DNA from: Diphasiastrum complanatum
Lineage: Eukaryota > Streptophyta > Lycopodiopsida > Lycopodiales > Lycopodiaceae
Direction: 5' to 3'
DNA: 64,000 nucleotides
Assembly: GCA_029204225.1 (NCBI GenBank)
Contig: MU832008.1
Location: forward strand, 1-64,000
Each line of letters opens with the position of its first letter. Positions within the stretch are counted from its first letter, which is position 1. A program made the position numbers and the translations under genes. The notes below the pieces were generated by a model that made no database searches, was not told where the DNA came from, and was given only the letters and a program-made list of their open reading frames with translations. Positions 9,361 to 21,779 of this stretch are shown one piece after another.

Positions 9361-10840
9361 GTCAATTGGAATCAAGCTCTTGCAATAGTGGATTGTACAA
9401 CAAGCTATATGTGTCAACGAGATAATCAATCCGAATTTAGCAAAATTCTCTTACTTGATCAAACTTTGGATACACTGATTACTTTTCCATTGAATATGAT
9501 GAACTTATCTTGGATATCAACTGATCCAATTCTAAATTTGATTGAAGATGATCTAATACATGTTAGTCATGCCTTGACTTATGATGGAGATGCAGAACTT
9601 ACAGATGGATAGATCCTTAATCATATGGATCCTACAAGATTTGGAGTTCGAGATATTCTGGATGAATCGACAATAAAACCGCCAAAAACAGGCATATTGA
9701 AGGAAGGAAAAGCTCCAAGACCAATGACAAAGAAACAAGCTAAGCAACACAATAATACAGTTCTGAAATGGGAAAAATCCTCTCAAAAAATTGATTCTAA
9801 GAATGTACCACCTTTATTGGATAAAGGAAAGGAGAAAATCAAGGATGATTTTTCAAGATGGAGATCTCACAAGAAACTACCATTAAGGAAGTCATCACTT
9901 TCATAGAAGAGCACATCTTCTAGGAAGTCATCACCTCCACGATCGATTCCTACCAAGAAAGCTAAACAAAGATCAAAGATCAATCCTTATGAAAAGGAAC
10001 AATCAGAAGAAGTCAATCATTATGTGCCCGAGCATTTCAAACACTATACTTTGGATGATGTCTTGATTATGTTCCCAAAAGCTCATCGTGAACCAGAAGA
10101 ACAAGAGCCAGACATGGAAGATGTTTATGATGGACCAGCCAAGACTCACAACCAATGAATCTTGCTAAACCAGGAGAACTCAAAAAAATTGTTCAAGTTG
10201 GAGCACAACTTACTCTCGAGCAATGTCAAGCATTACAGAAGTTATTGATCAGGTACCAAAATTGCTTTGCTTGGACGTACAAGGATCTGAAAGGAATTCC
10301 TACCTTGATTATTGAGCATACAATACCCTGATGCCTAATGCAATTCCAATGGTCACAAAATTTTATCATTGTAATCCAAATATTACGGATCTTATAAAGA
10401 AAAAGCTACAAAGATTAATTGAAGATTAATTTATTTATGATATCGAATATGCGAAATGGATTTCTCCAATTGTCGTTGTTCCTAAGAAGAATGGGAAGAT
10501 GCAAATTTGTATGAATCTCAAGGCTTTGAACAAAGTGAAGAAAAAGGATCACTTTCCATTACGCTTTTTTGAAAGCATATTGGACTGACTTGCTGGAGCC
10601 GAAGCATACAATTTGTTGATGGATTTAGTGGCTACAACCAAGTTAAGATTGCACTTGCAGAGCACCATAAAACAACATTTGCAACAGAATGGAAAACTTA
10701 TGTCTCTAAATTATGCCATTTGGACTTTGCAATGCAGCTAGTTCATTTCAAAGAGTCATGCAGTTTGCCTTCAAAGACTACTTGCAGAAATTCCTTGAAA
10801 TCTACTTGGATGATCTCGGAGTCCATAATGTTGATACCTT
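9361..10840 (+). pseudogene. Gyp-5 pol relic (linker and reverse transcriptase)
   Basis: Plus-strand gypsy pol. A charged linker (MDPTRFGVRDILDESTIKPP, then Lys-rich) precedes RT. RT motifs appear in changing frames: CFAWTYKDLKGIP at about 10,270, then the VVPKKNGKMQ-type core near 10,470-10,510, MPFGLCNAASSFQRVM at 10,713 and the catalytic IYLDDL near 10,800. At least two frameshifts and several stops break the frame. RNase H and integrase are absent. The upstream part is interrupted by the Cop-1 short LTR. Confidence 0.8.
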
Positions 10841-11425
10841 GTTGGGCCTCTACTCACCACAATGGGGATCTACGAGCATGCCTTTTCTAGAAGAATCAAT
10901 ATGGATTTTATAACCATGGCTTTTGGCACCTGGGACTAAGGGCAAGTCCAAATTTTATATCACCTACCAGACTGCTACCCACAAGGTGCACGTGACTGAG
11001 ACCGCTCTTGCAGCCATAGGAATCACTTCTGGCAAACAGCCCTCCCCAAATCATAAGCACGCTAAGAGTATCTTTAAGACCTTTATTGATACCACTGCTG
11101 AGTTGTACTAGGCCAATGACAACTATTTGATCGAATCCATCTATTCCCTGGAACATAATTCGAATAGTTCCATGATAGTTCTACAATTTTTGATTCATCC
11201 TTTCAGACAGATCAACAAAATCAAGCCGAAGTAGCACAAGATACCATCAGGATCACCCATGCAGTTCCGTCACCAAAGCAGTTCGATGCTACTATACCAG
11301 ATGGTTATGAAGAAGAGGATGTATTTGAGGAAGAAAATATATAGCTGAAACCTCAAGGCAACCCAAGTCAAGCTTCTAGATCAGGATTACCTACTGCTGC
11401 TCCTGCTACAGCAACAACTATTACA
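10841..11425 (+). other. Rearranged copia-type linker, no domain recognised
   Basis: Between the Gyp-5 RT and the Cop-5 integrase scrap. A short frame at 10,923-11,111 (MAPGTKGKSKFYITYQTATH) has no family I can name. Around 11,260-11,400 the sequence encodes an acidic and Pro/Ala-rich stretch (IPDGYEEEDVFEEENI) like the spacer copias carry between integrase and RT, but here it lies before the integrase piece, so the order is scrambled. Confidence 0.4.
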
Positions 11426-12184
11426 TTCATTGATGACTACTCCTGATTTACCATAGTTATGTTCATTAAGAACAAGTCAGAAGCATTCAATTGCTTCAAG
11501 GAATTCAAGCAATATTCAGAGTTTGAAATGACTAATTTAGGCCCCGTCCATTACCTTCTTGGTATGGAGATCAGCAGAGATCGCCCAGGCAGAAGGATAA
11601 CTATAAGCCAAGAATCTTACCTGACTAATGTACTTCGCAGATATGGCATGGACGACTGCAGGCCCATAGACACACCTATGGTTCCAGGAGCTAAGCTGTC
11701 CAAAGACATGTGCCCCAAAACTCAAGCAGATCAGCAAGAAATGTGTAGGCATTGTTATCAGTCTGCCATAGGATCAATTATGTATTGTATGATCTGCACA
11801 CGACCTGATCTAGCATATGTAGTAAGCACACTGTCTCAGTACATGTCCAATCCAAGCCTATAGCACTGGAAAGCTCTGCAAAGAATAATGAGGTACATTC
11901 AAGCTACAAAGCACTATGCTTTGAGCTATAATGGCAATATAGAAGCTGCACTCACATTGACCACTTATTTAGATTCAGATTGGACAGGAGACGTGGATAC
12001 CAGAAAATCCACATCGGGCTACATTTGTTTGCTTGCAGGAGGACCCATCTCATGGAACAGTAGAAAGCAAAAATGCATTTTTCTGTCCTCCACAGAATTT
12101 GAATATGTTGCAGCTACATCAACAATGAAGGAGATAATTTGGCTAAGAAGGCTGCTGCAGGATCTACAATGTCAAATTTATTGA
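11426..12184 (+). pseudogene. Cop-5 integrase scrap fused to RT-RNase H
   Basis: ITFIDDYS (then a stop) and NKSEAFNCFKEFKQYSE come from the copia integrase core. They are joined directly to the RT C-terminal region (MTNLGPVHYLLGMEISRD, TNVLRRYGMDDCRP) and then to RNase H (DSDWTGDVDTRKSTSGYI, KQKCIFLSSTEFEYVAA, EIIWLRRLL). The RT catalytic half is deleted. A TAG at 11,861-11,863 in SNPSL*HWKAL stands where the family normally has Gln. The frame ends at a TGA just after the RNase H core. Confidence 0.85.
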
Positions 12185-12783
12185 AAAAATCTATCTAATG
12201 CTGTAAGTAAGGGTCCTAAAAATGCCAAAGATGAATTGAGCTCTTTTGGCTTAGTAAAGACCCATCTTAGAATAAAATATCCAAGGTAGGTAGAAGTAGA
12301 AACTCGAGCTACCATAGGAATTGCCATTTGTACTTTGCATGCCACATTTAATGCATGAAAAGACTAGGTGGCACAATTAGACATATTGAGGTGGCTTGAA
12401 TAAGTCTAGATAGCTTGAGAGGTGGATTCATAACTCCAATTCAACTCAAAGTAGGAGAAGAGTCCATGGATCTATATATATGTGATGTACTCTCATTGAG
12501 AAAATGATGAAATTTGTGTGTAATGCAAATTTGGAGACTAAGCTTTTTGTGACCTCTCTCTCTACTCAAGTTTGTACTTTCATTTTCTCTCTCTAGCCGA
12601 GTTGAGGCATTTATTATGCCTAGTTTCATGTTTTGTTGACATATCTTGCTTGTAACACAATAATATTTCTTGTATGACCAGCTTTCCTATTGTCAACCAA
12701 TGCTAGTCTGATCTTTATGGTATTATTGGGCTTAAGAGATCAAAAGTACATGTGTAGGGCGTCCCACACATGTGAATTCAACA
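12185..12783 (+). mobile_element. Cop-4 5' LTR, left-truncated
   Basis: Non-coding DNA that ends ACATGTGAATTCAACA immediately before a canonical primer site. The terminal GAATTCAACA is the inverted match of the LTR start TGTTGGAATTC at 15,356. No LTR start is found upstream, because the piece abuts Cop-5, so about 600 bp of the 3' part of the LTR survives. Confidence 0.7.
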
Positions 12784-13539
12784 TGGTATCAGAGCCTACC
12801 TAAGATTTAGAAGAAAATCTAATAAAAAAGTTTGCAAATTTGATCAGATTTCAAGCTAGGAATTGTCTAGATTCTATTTTCTAGCTAGTTTGCAGTTTTC
12901 TAATGATTTAGAGCTTCAAACCACTTTGAATGGTCCAGATTAGGTACTATACGGAATTTCAAGTGCTGGCACATGTGAAATCTGCCCATTTTCAGTTTGG
13001 TGATTCTCTCTCACCTTAGATCCAAATTTCATGCAAATTAGCCCACTAGAAAGCTAGAAATGGTAGAATCTCATGCAATTTGAATCGTGACAGTTGGATA
13101 AGCCAATCAGAAGTTATAAGCTTTTGAAGAGTCATAGGTAGGGCGCCTAGACCTATGGCAAATCGTGAGTACATGTCATTTATTACTTGAATGATCACAA
13201 AAGTCATCCAGAAGTTGACCAATCCCATCTACATGTGATTTAGACAAAATTTATAGGTTCTAGACAAATCGTTTCATACAAATAGATTGTATTTGAGTCA
13301 ATTTGACATTTTTGGAATATTTCACATGTGTGAAATTCAGAGAACCATAACTTTTGCCATACTTCATATTTTTTGATGATTCAAATCTTGTTTTAGAGAG
13401 ATTGTCAAGCTAGTGAGATCTATCTCACAATTTTTTTGCTTTGTCTTAGATAGTATTTGGTTTTCTGCTCTTGATTGGTTCCTATAGTGAGAAGATAAGC
13501 AATTTTTTCATCCATCTTTTTTGATCTTTATCATTATTT
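12784..13539 (+). other. Cop-4 primer-binding site and untranslated leader
   Basis: TGGTATCAGAGCC at 12,784-12,796 is a perfect initiator-Met tRNA primer site adjoining the LTR. The 740-bp leader that follows holds no gene and leads to the gag ATG at 13,540. Confidence 0.85.
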
Positions 13540-15345
13540 ATGACGTCAATGGGTGTCCTTATATTAGAAGGAAGTGAAAGATTGTCAACCTCCAATTACT
13601 CAATTTGGAAGGTTAGGATGGAATCTGTCTTAATACTACAAGATGTGATGGATATTGTACTTGGTATTGAAGAAGAACCACAAATTCCTCAAGAAATTCC
13701 AAAGTACAAAAAGAGAGCTAGGATGGCTCTGCATTATATTAAGATGAATGTCTCAAATGACATCTTAAGAGAAATTGGTGCACAATCCAGAAGACCGAGT
13801 TGATCCAAACAGCCTCCATCCTGATTCATGGATGATCCGGTCTGTTATTTTGTACACGAACCAAACACAGATCATGAGGCAATGTCAACCCCTAATGTTG
13901 ACCAATGGAAAGCAGCCATGGATGTAGAATTCGATTTTCTGATTGAGAACCATACGTGGACTGTAACTGAGCTACCAAATGATCAAAATCTGATCCCATG
14001 CAAGTGGTTGTTCAAAGTGAAGTATGATGCTAAAGGGAGAATAAATCGATAAAAAGCCAGATTGGTAGCCAAAAGCTTCTTCAAGATTCCACATTTGGAT
14101 TATTCAGAAACCTTCAGTCCGGTGGTAAAGCATGCTTCAAATCGTTTACTTCTTTCCTATGCAGTTGTAGCCGACCTCGAAGTTCACCAAATGGACATCC
14201 AAACTGCATTCCTCAATGGCACCATTGAAGAGGAGATCTACATGTCCCAGCCACAAGCATATGAGCTAAAGGATAAGGAGCACCTAGTGTGTAGAATTCA
14301 CAAAGCTTTGTATGGTTTGAAACAGTCTCCAAGAGTCTGGTTTCAGAAAATTAATACATTTCTAATCGAGAATGGTTTCATTCCAAACTTGGCAGACTCA
14401 AATGTTTATTTTAAGTCTGTCTCAGATTCCTTCATTATCATTACTCTGTATGTTGTCGATACTTTACTGTTCAGTAATAATCTGAATTTTTTGAAGGATA
14501 TCAAATACATGTTAGCATAGGAATACAAGATGACAGATATGGGTCCTACTCGCTATTGTCTCGAAATTCAGATTTTTCGAATTCAATCCAGCAGGCAGAT
14601 TTTCATCAGCCAGCAGAGGTACCTCACCAATGTGTTGAAGAAATATGGAATGGCCGAGTGCAAACCGAGCCACTTCCCACTCGACCTTGGTTTGAAGCTG
14701 TTAAAAGAGCAATGTCCAAAATCCGAGTCAGAGAAGGAGTAAATGAAGTAGTATCCATTTCACTCCATAATCGGTTCATTGATGTATGTTATGCTCTACA
14801 CTCGACCCAACCTTGTATACCCAATCAGCTCTCTCAGCCAATTTCTTTCAAATCCAAGTCCAGTCCATTGGAAGGCTCTCATAAAAGTCACGAAGTATGT
14901 GCAAGCTACAAAACACCTCAATATTTGCTATGGAGGTAGCCAATCTACCAACATTCTAGAGGGCTACACATATGCAGATTGGGCAGGAGATATCGACACA
15001 AGAAAATCGACCTTTGGATTTGTGTTCTTGTTCAATCAAGGTCCAATTCTTGTAACAGCCGGAAATAGACCTCAGTACATTATCCTCCACATAATCCGAA
15101 TACATATCTGCCACAAATGCTACCAAGGAGGCAATTTGGTTGAGGAACCTACTTGCAGAAATCAAAATTATCCAATCACATCCAACGACCCTCTATTGTG
15201 ACAATCAAAGTGCCATTGCACTATCTCTGAATCCGAGATTCCACTCCTTACTGTAGAACAAAGCTACAGATTACTTCACCAAGGCTCTAACAAAGGAACA
15301 TCATCTCAGATTTATTTGAAGATCAAAATTTTCCAGGATCCACAT
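13540..15345 (+). pseudogene. Cop-4 gag joined to RT-RNase H, internally deleted
   Basis: Gag begins MTSMGVLILEGSERLSTSN with the YSIWKVRMES motif of copia gag, but stops after 87 codons. From about 13,828 the frame is already RT (EFDFLIENHTWTVTELP, IPCKWLFKVKYDAKGRI), so zinc knuckle, protease and integrase are missing. RT continues with the conserved HQMDIQTAFLNG and ALYGLKQSPRVW. The catalytic YVDD has become YVVDTLL, so RT is dead. RNase H pieces (YADWAGDIDTRKSTFGFVF) run to about 15,200 with frameshifts. The element depends on others for movement. Confidence 0.85.
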
Positions 15346-15346
15346 T

Positions 15347-15430
15347 AAGGGGGAGTGTTGGAATTCATGCTCAAGCCCAATTCCATCAGGTAATGAGCAT
15401 TTGGCAAATCCCATGTTTATACCTATCTTT
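15347..15430 (+). mobile_element. Cop-4 polypurine tract and start of 3' LTR
   Basis: AAGGGGGAG at 15,347-15,355 is a polypurine tract directly before TGTTGGAATTCATGC, an LTR start. The sequence does not overlap the surviving part of the 5' LTR, so the right end of this LTR is uncertain. Confidence 0.65.
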
Positions 15431-16386
15431 AAAACAAAAAAAACCACAAAGAAAGGAAGGCTCAAAAAATTATTATAGCAAAAACTCGACTCGCATTTTG
15501 CAGAATTTTTCGATAGTGTATTGACTCAAAAAAATCCTGAGATTTTTTGATATCCAAAAATTAGAATTTTTTGGGCTTGAGTGGTGTACGTTATGTAGCA
15601 AATATGGAATGAAATCGCATGCTGAGAGGGCGCTGACAGCACGCTGTTTTTCTATGCAACATATCGCATATGTGGCTTGATTGATATGCATTTGGGATAA
15701 TGAGCAAACTCGTTGGGGCAGTGATTGCCTTACTATCATTACACATGAGTCATGGAACCTCTGTTTATGTAGCTATGAGGCCACTCCATCGCTGATAGGG
15801 CAGTGATGACCACACTATTGTTTATACATGTGCCTGCCTTTCCAATGATTGAATGGATGCATGTTTGAATGCTAGTGAGCTACCATATTTTGTATGGTTC
15901 TATGATTACCACATGAGATGTGATTTATGGTAAATGATATGCAATAGTAAGCAAATGCTATATGTCTCTTGCTTTGCACAGATATTCCTACTACACGGTT
16001 GCATCCCGATTCCATTATTGGATTCGAAGTATGCTATTATACAGGTATGCTTTCTGAAAATCACCTTCGCAGAGTTCATGTATGGGTTTTGTTCATTCAC
16101 TCTTTACTTAAACATAAGCAGAGTATTCATTTCATAATATAAGTATTGTGTGATTAGCAAAGCTTTTTATGTTATTACTAGTGTGGCAAAAACTAGACTC
16201 GAAAAACTTTTATTACCAGTCTCCAAAGGAAGTTTCATTTGTAAGCAAATATGGCGTCTTCGCAAGATTTTCATGCAACATCTATTTAGGTTAGTATAAC
16301 AATGTTTCACTTTGTGTATTAATCTACAAAAATGATACAAAGAATGACCTGAAAAACGTGAACTATAGATATCAATTAGACTCTGA
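15431..16386. other. No gene recognised
   Basis: AT-rich non-coding DNA, perhaps the rest of the Cop-4 3' LTR. A motif GCAAAAACT(C/A)GACTCG occurs near 15,478 and 16,187, hinting at a diverged repeat pair. Short reading frames here have no recognisable motif. Confidence 0.4.
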
Positions 16387-16441
16387 AATGAAACGAAACG
16401 AAACGAAACTGGACAAAATGAAACGAAACGAGACGAAACTT
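16387..16441. repeat. GAAAC pentamer tract
   Basis: A run of ATGAAACGAAACGAAACGAAACT is followed after a short gap by a second run with ATGAAACGAAACGAGACGAAACT. Imperfect pentanucleotide microsatellite. Confidence 0.75.
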
Positions 16442-16599
16442 GAACGAGTTTTGATATTGACATTGCTAAAGCGAAATGAAGAACAATTCGGATGGATCTT
16501 AGATATGATTGCTGGTCACTATCGGCTATATCATTCCTACAATTCTCCAGAATGTAGACAGACACTACTAACCTACATTTTAGATTAATATAGCATTCA

Positions 16600-17026
16600 A
16601 AAATACTGAACTAGTGTGCAGAATAGATAAAACAAGTGAGTAAGATACACAAGCGATAGCAGACAATAATTCATTCAAGATCAGACAAAATTAAGAGTGA
16701 TTTGTGCGTAATAGCTATAGTATCATCTATTGATCCTCTTGATTTTCGAGCGCTGTATGATAGACCCACACAACGCGTTGGCGTGAGAGAAGCGATGTTC
16801 TCCCACGAGTAATGTCTCGCTTACTAGCAGACTTCTTAGATCTCTGTGGATCCTACTCACAAAACTTGTCTCGCTCGAATGCGGACTCCTATTCTGTGTT
16901 CTGTGTATTGTCTATTTGCTATTGTATGTATCTTATACATTCGGAGTAGCACACCAGATTAGATAGACTAAACAATCTATAACTAATCATGGATTAAAAG
17001 AGAAATGGGTTAGGCACGTCCTAACA
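16600..17026 (-). mobile_element. Cop-6 3' LTR, proximal part
   Basis: On the minus strand TGTTAGGACGTGCC begins at 17,026 just after a purine-rich GTGAAAGAG, as expected downstream of RNase H. The far end was not located. It could extend to about 16,170, where GTAATAACA would be the terminus. No 5' LTR of this element is seen. Confidence 0.45.
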
Positions 17027-17260
17027 CTCTTTCACTGACATCATCATATCATATCAGGGTTTTGTACTTCATGGTAGTTTCACGATCTTCTTGATCCTTT
17101 GGAGCATGAAGGTCAAAAAGTGTTGCGAAGATTTCGTGTCACTTTGAGCCGTTTGACTTTCTCGTTGTCTGACTTTCTCCTTCTGTATCACGAATAATTT
17201 TTTTTCACGAACTTTTCACGTTCATGTCCCTTCGTCAGGGTGTTCGCAAATATTTTTGCT

Positions 17261-18510
17261 TCATGTCTTCTCATGATGTTCGCGAACTTTTTCACTTCGT
17301 GTCTTTTTGTCAGACTGAGGGCTAAAAGCTAACAAAGCTTTGGTAATAGAAACGTTATGTTTCTTCAGCTCCCTCTCAAAGCGTGGTAGCTTGATAACTC
17401 CAAGACTGCTCCTCTGTTTCTCGAATAGACCTTTGTCTAAGGCCTTTGTGAAAATGTTAGCCACCATCTCCTTTGTTCCAATGAAGATAGTCTGCAACAT
17501 CTTCTTCCCGATCAGATCCCTTATCAAGTGATACTTGATTGTGATGTGTTTCGTCCTTGAGTGAAACACATGATCCTTTGTCAGAGGTATCGCAAATGTA
17601 CTGTCCATTTGCAAAATCAGAGGCTCATTTGCTGTTTCGCCTAGTTTATTGAGGAACTGTTTAAGCCAAATAATTTCATTAGCCATCTTTGCTGCTATTA
17701 CATACTCTGCTTCATAAGATGATTGAGCCACACTGGTCTACTTCTTGCTGACCCAGAGAATTGTTGCTCCTGACGCGATGGTGCATCCTCCTGAGACACT
17801 TTTGCAGTCGTCCTTGAGAGATGCCCAGCTAGCATTACTGTAGGAAAGCGTCTAGAACCCTACATCACAAGAATAACACAAACCAAAATCCTTTGTTAAC
17901 TTGGAGGTATTGCAAAATTCATTTAGCAATCTTCCAATGAGTTGATCCTAGATTTGTATAGAATTGGCTCATCCTGAACACGACATAAGTGATGTCGGGA
18001 CATGTGTTATCTTCAAGGTACATCAGCGATTCGATCAGCTTCTTGTATGGTGTAAACTACATCAACTCTTGTTTTTCTTTAGTCTTCGAACAGTCTTCAT
18101 TTGTCATGATTGTTCTTGCAAGCATTAGAGTATTTCCTCCTTTGCAAGTGAACGTCCTGAAATCTTCTAGTTTTTTTTGGGTATATCTAAACTAGTGAAG
18201 GTACAACTTACCTCCCTTATAGTCCTTGTCAATCTGTAAGCCAAGATAACATTTGGCTTCTCCCAGGTTTGCAATCTCAGAATGTTTTGAGATATCATAC
18301 TTCACCTCAGCATAATAGAATCAACAACTAGTGGCTTGAATCTTGAAGACTTGAGGGCTTGATCTTTCTTTTTATACTATTGTCACGCTGAATGCTTCAG
18401 ACCGTAGATACTCCTATGCATTCTGCATGCATAAGTAGGAAGTGAATTTGAAACGTAGCACTTGGAGGTTGATCCATGTAGACTTCCTTGTCTAGTTCGC
18501 CATGCAAATA
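17261..18510 (-). pseudogene. Cop-6 RT C-terminus and RNase H
   Basis: Minus strand. GELDKEVYMDQPPSA near 18,490 is the RT segment normally written EEVYMEQP. IANLGEAKCYLGLQIDKDYK and the TRPD-equivalent CPDITYVVFRMSQF follow with stops and frameshifts. RNase H is the cleanest part: AQSSYEAEYVIAAKMANEII, MDSTFAIPLTKDHVFHSRTK and KHITIKYHLIRD up to the stop at 17,261. It continues into the putative 3' LTR. Confidence 0.8.
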
Positions 18511-18699
18511 AGTAAATGTTTAGTAAGTATTTCTCTGTTATCAGGCCATACAGTAGCTGTACTTCACACGTGTGAAGCCGTGGGTCATCATTTTTTTATT
18601 GTTCTTGCTTGGAAACACAAAGATTGTCAAGTAGAAGCTAGATTTGGAAGCTAGTCTTGATATAGATCAAGATCCCAAGCTAACAATCACTCTTTGTGA
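18511..18699 (-). other. Cop-6 deleted integrase/RT junction
   Basis: Degenerate sequence between the pre-integrase segment and the RT fragment. The integrase core and RT fingers are missing, and no domain can be read. Confidence 0.35.
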
Positions 18700-19026
18700 T
18701 CATTTGTAGATCAAATTCAGTCCTTTACTCTGAAATTTGACAAGTCTCCTATGCCATAGAGTATCTAGTGAATCATCATGAGTCTGATGTACTTGATCTG
18801 TAGTTAGGCGTACCTTCAAGTGATATAGGTTGTCTTTTTTTCTTCCTTGAGTGATGAGCGTATTGGTACTTGCATCAACAACGTTGCATGTTTCATTTGA
18901 GAACATCACATGCATCCCTATGTCTTGCCACTGATAGCAAGTATTGTTGTAGCATAGGCACGAACAGAACATCTGCGAGTCATCTGTCACTGTCTTTTGT
19001 GTTGAGCCATAGTGAATCAATACCAT
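18700..19026 (-). pseudogene. Cop-6 gag-pre-integrase segment
   Basis: Minus strand. MHVMFSNETCNVVDASTNT and KDNLYHLKVRL lead to LDTLWHRRLVKFQSKGLN, the LWHRRLGH-type motif before integrase. The final Gly-His pair is altered and the frame stops soon after. Confidence 0.7.
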
Positions 19027-19081
19027 TCACTTGATGATTTGATCCATCTCCAAGAACCATAAATCTTGATGGATCTACACT

Positions 19082-19837
19082 TCAAAAATCTGACATTATC
19101 CATCTTGATGTATCGAAGTGCGAGTTAGATCCTGAATCAAGAATTACCTCTTGTGTGTCAGGCGTTGATACTGCACACATGTCTGCACAGATGTAGGCAG
19201 TCGAATTCCTGTGATTTGATCTTTCTTCGCCCATTTTTGAGCTCTCTAGCTCCTTGACATAGGATGAACTATTATTGTTCTCCTGTCTGCTTTGAGTTGA
19301 TTTGTTTCTTGGGTTCTGGCGGTAGTCTATGGTTGCATGGCCTTTCTTATGACAATGGATACACTCAATTTTCGGATTAAGCCAACATGAATCGATATTA
19401 TGTCTGGCTCCTTCTGCTTGTTGATCTCGATTCTGCCTTTGATCTAACTCCCTTTTGGGCTTGAATTGCTTCTTTAATTTCTCCTTGTTGTTGTAGAGAG
19501 CTTGGTCAGAAGCATCCTTGTGATCAAGGTGATCTCGAGCTTCGACAGCTTCTCGAATCTCGACAATAGCCTTTTTGAGTGTCATTGTAGGATCTTTTGC
19601 TAGCAATGATCTGGTTGTCTGTAAGGATCTTGGTAAGGCTCTCGACAGATATGTAAGCTGCTTCTTTGCCGACACTGTATTTTCTGCTCCAGAATTGTGT
19701 AGTGAAAGGAATAGATCCTTCATCTTCCTAATAAAGGAAGTGAGGTCTTTGCCATCCCACTGCAGGTTTTTCAGCCGATCTTCGAGCACCATGATCTGAC
19801 TACGTGATTTCGTTTGAAATCTTGTGAGTAATGTATT
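19082..19837 (-). pseudogene. Cop-6 gag and protease start, split by Gyp-4
   Basis: Minus-strand copia gag. The frame is open across 19,837 (TRFQTKSRSQIMVLEDRLKN), so the gag N-terminus was cut off when Gyp-4 inserted. UBN2-like core LTSFIRKMKDLFLSLHNSG and SRALPRSLQTTRSLL are present. The zinc knuckle IECIHCHKKGHATIDYR lacks the last Cys. VILDSGSNSHFDTS is the protease active site. The missing N-terminus is not found beyond the other Gyp-4 end. Confidence 0.8.
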
Positions 19838-19918
19838 TGTGATGCCACAAAATTGTTAAATATTGAATATCAGCATAAATATGGCATGATAAACTCGAAA
19901 ATCAAGATATGAGCCGGA
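19838..19918 (+). mobile_element. Gyp-4 5' LTR remnant
   Basis: 81 bp starting TGTGATGCCACAAAATTG match the start of the 3' LTR at 26,130-26,210 with a few changes. Everything after ATATGAGC(C/T)GG is lost, together with primer site, gag and protease. GTATT precedes it, but no matching duplication is seen at the other end. Confidence 0.75.
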
Positions 19919-21286
19919 TAAACCAGCTTTACATCAGAAGAATCTGCGTATGCCTTGAATATTTTTCCCAATGGATCTGATATTGAAGTGCAGTACTTTG
20001 AATGTTATGAGAATGTTGATGACGAAGAATTCTTCGATGCCTATGATGCTGAAGCGGATGATTCATATGAATAAATTAACATTGCAGACACAAACTCGAA
20101 AGAGTCTAACGATTCGAGTGACGAATCTGAACACGCATTTGGTAACAAGAACCAGGTTGACGACAAGAAAACGTCTGTGGAGTCAACCATGCGTGAAATT
20201 CATGGCCATACCAAGGCCAATATGACAGAAGGTATCATTTTACCAGATTCTACTAAACTGATTGAATTTGCACCTGGCAGATTTCTGTATGTTTCGAAGT
20301 CACTTGGAGAATCAGAGTTAGTGCAATTCACTGAACTATTGAAGGAGTATCAAGACATTTTTGTCTGGTCGCTCGACAATTTGAAGGGTATACCTGCAGA
20401 ATTCAGAGAGCACCGGACTCATCTTAAGGAAGATGTTGTACCTATTCGACATAGACAATATCGTCTCAATCCTAAGTACTCTCTCATGGTTAAGGACGAA
20501 CTTAACAAGCACCTTAAGGCATGTATAATCTATTCCATCTTAAGTAGTGAATGGGTGGGTTTCACCCATTGTTGTCATCCCAAAGAAGAAGACTGGCAAA
20601 ATACGAATATGCCAGTATTTTCGCAAACTCAATGCTGCCACAAGGAAGGACCATCATCCTCTGCCTTTCACTGATTCTATCCTAGATCAGGTTGCTGTCA
20701 AGAGCGTTATAGTTTATGTGATGGATTTTCTAGATATAATCAGGTTAGAGTGTGAAAGGAGGATCGTTCAAAGACCACATTCACTACGGATTGGGGCACT
20801 TATGCCTACAACAAAATGCCTTTTGGTCTTTGTAACGCTCCAACGATTTTTCAGCGAATTATGATGTTAATTTTCACTGCCTTCCCGAGAACTTTTCTCG
20901 AAATATTTATTGATGATTTTTATGTATATAGTGATATAAAGACACACCTGCAGAAGCTAAAATTAACATTGCAACGGTGTCGAGATACTTGTTTATCTCT
21001 TCATCAAGAGAAATGTTTTTTTGGTATGAAAGAAGGAATATTGCTCGGACACAGAATATCTAACAGAAGAATAGAAGTCGACACAAATAAAGTCGAGCTT
21101 ATAAAGAATCTCCAAATAACAACAAATTTACGTGAACTAAGAGCTTTCTTAGGACATGTTGGCTATTACAGGAGATTTATTCAAAATCATGCTTCTATTG
21201 CTGCCTCTCTTACACATCTACTGAAGAAACAAGTAGAATACTTGTGGATGAATGAATAGTAGAAAGCATTCGAAGATCTTAAGCAA
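19919..21286 (+). pseudogene. Gyp-4 pol: acidic linker and reverse transcriptase
   Basis: An acidic linker (ENVDDEEFFDAYDAEADD) leads into RT, which copies element RNA in particles. Motifs in order: FVWSLDNLKGIPAEF, WVSPIVVIPKKKTGKIR, LNAATRKDHHPLPF, MPFGLCNAPTIFQRIM, the catalytic IFIDDF near 20,905, then LGHRISNRRIEVD and LRELRAFLGHVGYYRRFI of the thumb/connection. The frame is continuous except for shifts near 20,548 and 20,725. Two adjacent TAG codons at 21,257-21,262 stand for the family's QQ in NEEQQKAF. Compared with its neighbours this pol is well preserved. Confidence 0.88.
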
Positions 21287-21779
21287 AGGTTGATTAATGT
21301 TCCTATTCTGAGACCACCCAACTGGGCTATTTTATTTCATAGTTATGTGCATGTTTCTGCATTTGCTATTGGTGTCTGTCTAAGCCAGAAGGACAACCAG
21401 AAGAAGGATCATCCCATCTACTATGTGAGTCGACAGCTTAGTGCATTAGAGAAGAATTATTTGGCTATAGAAAGGGAAGCACTTGGCATGATTTTCACTG
21501 GTAAAAAATTTCGACATTATTTGCTGGGATATGCATTTATTTTTCATGTGGATCATTATGCTCTTAAGTATCTTGTAAATAAACCAGATCTATCAGGACG
21601 AATATCTCGATGGGTTCTACTTCTGCAAGAATTTACCTATCAAGTAGAGCTTCGTCAAGGAAAATATCATACAAATGTTGATTATTTATCGCGACTCAAC
21701 ACTGGAAAAATTGAAGAACCTATCAATGATGATTTTCCAGACAAACATTTATTTGAGATTTCATCTACAAATTTGTTAT
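21287..21779 (+). pseudogene. Gyp-4 RNase H
   Basis: Same frame as RT. HSYVHVSAFAIGVCLSQKD, PIYYVSRQLSALEKNYLAIE and EALGMIFTGKKFRHYLLGY are the gypsy RT-type RNase H motifs, and HVDHYALKYLVNKPDLSGRI follows. WVLLLQEFTYQVELRQGKYH precedes VDYLSRL, the usual boundary to integrase. No stop occurs within this domain itself. It belongs to a polyprotein broken elsewhere. Confidence 0.85.

Noticed and set aside
15473-15739. 88-codon minus-strand frame after Cop-4
   Set aside because: No motif and AT-rich composition. Probably part of an LTR.
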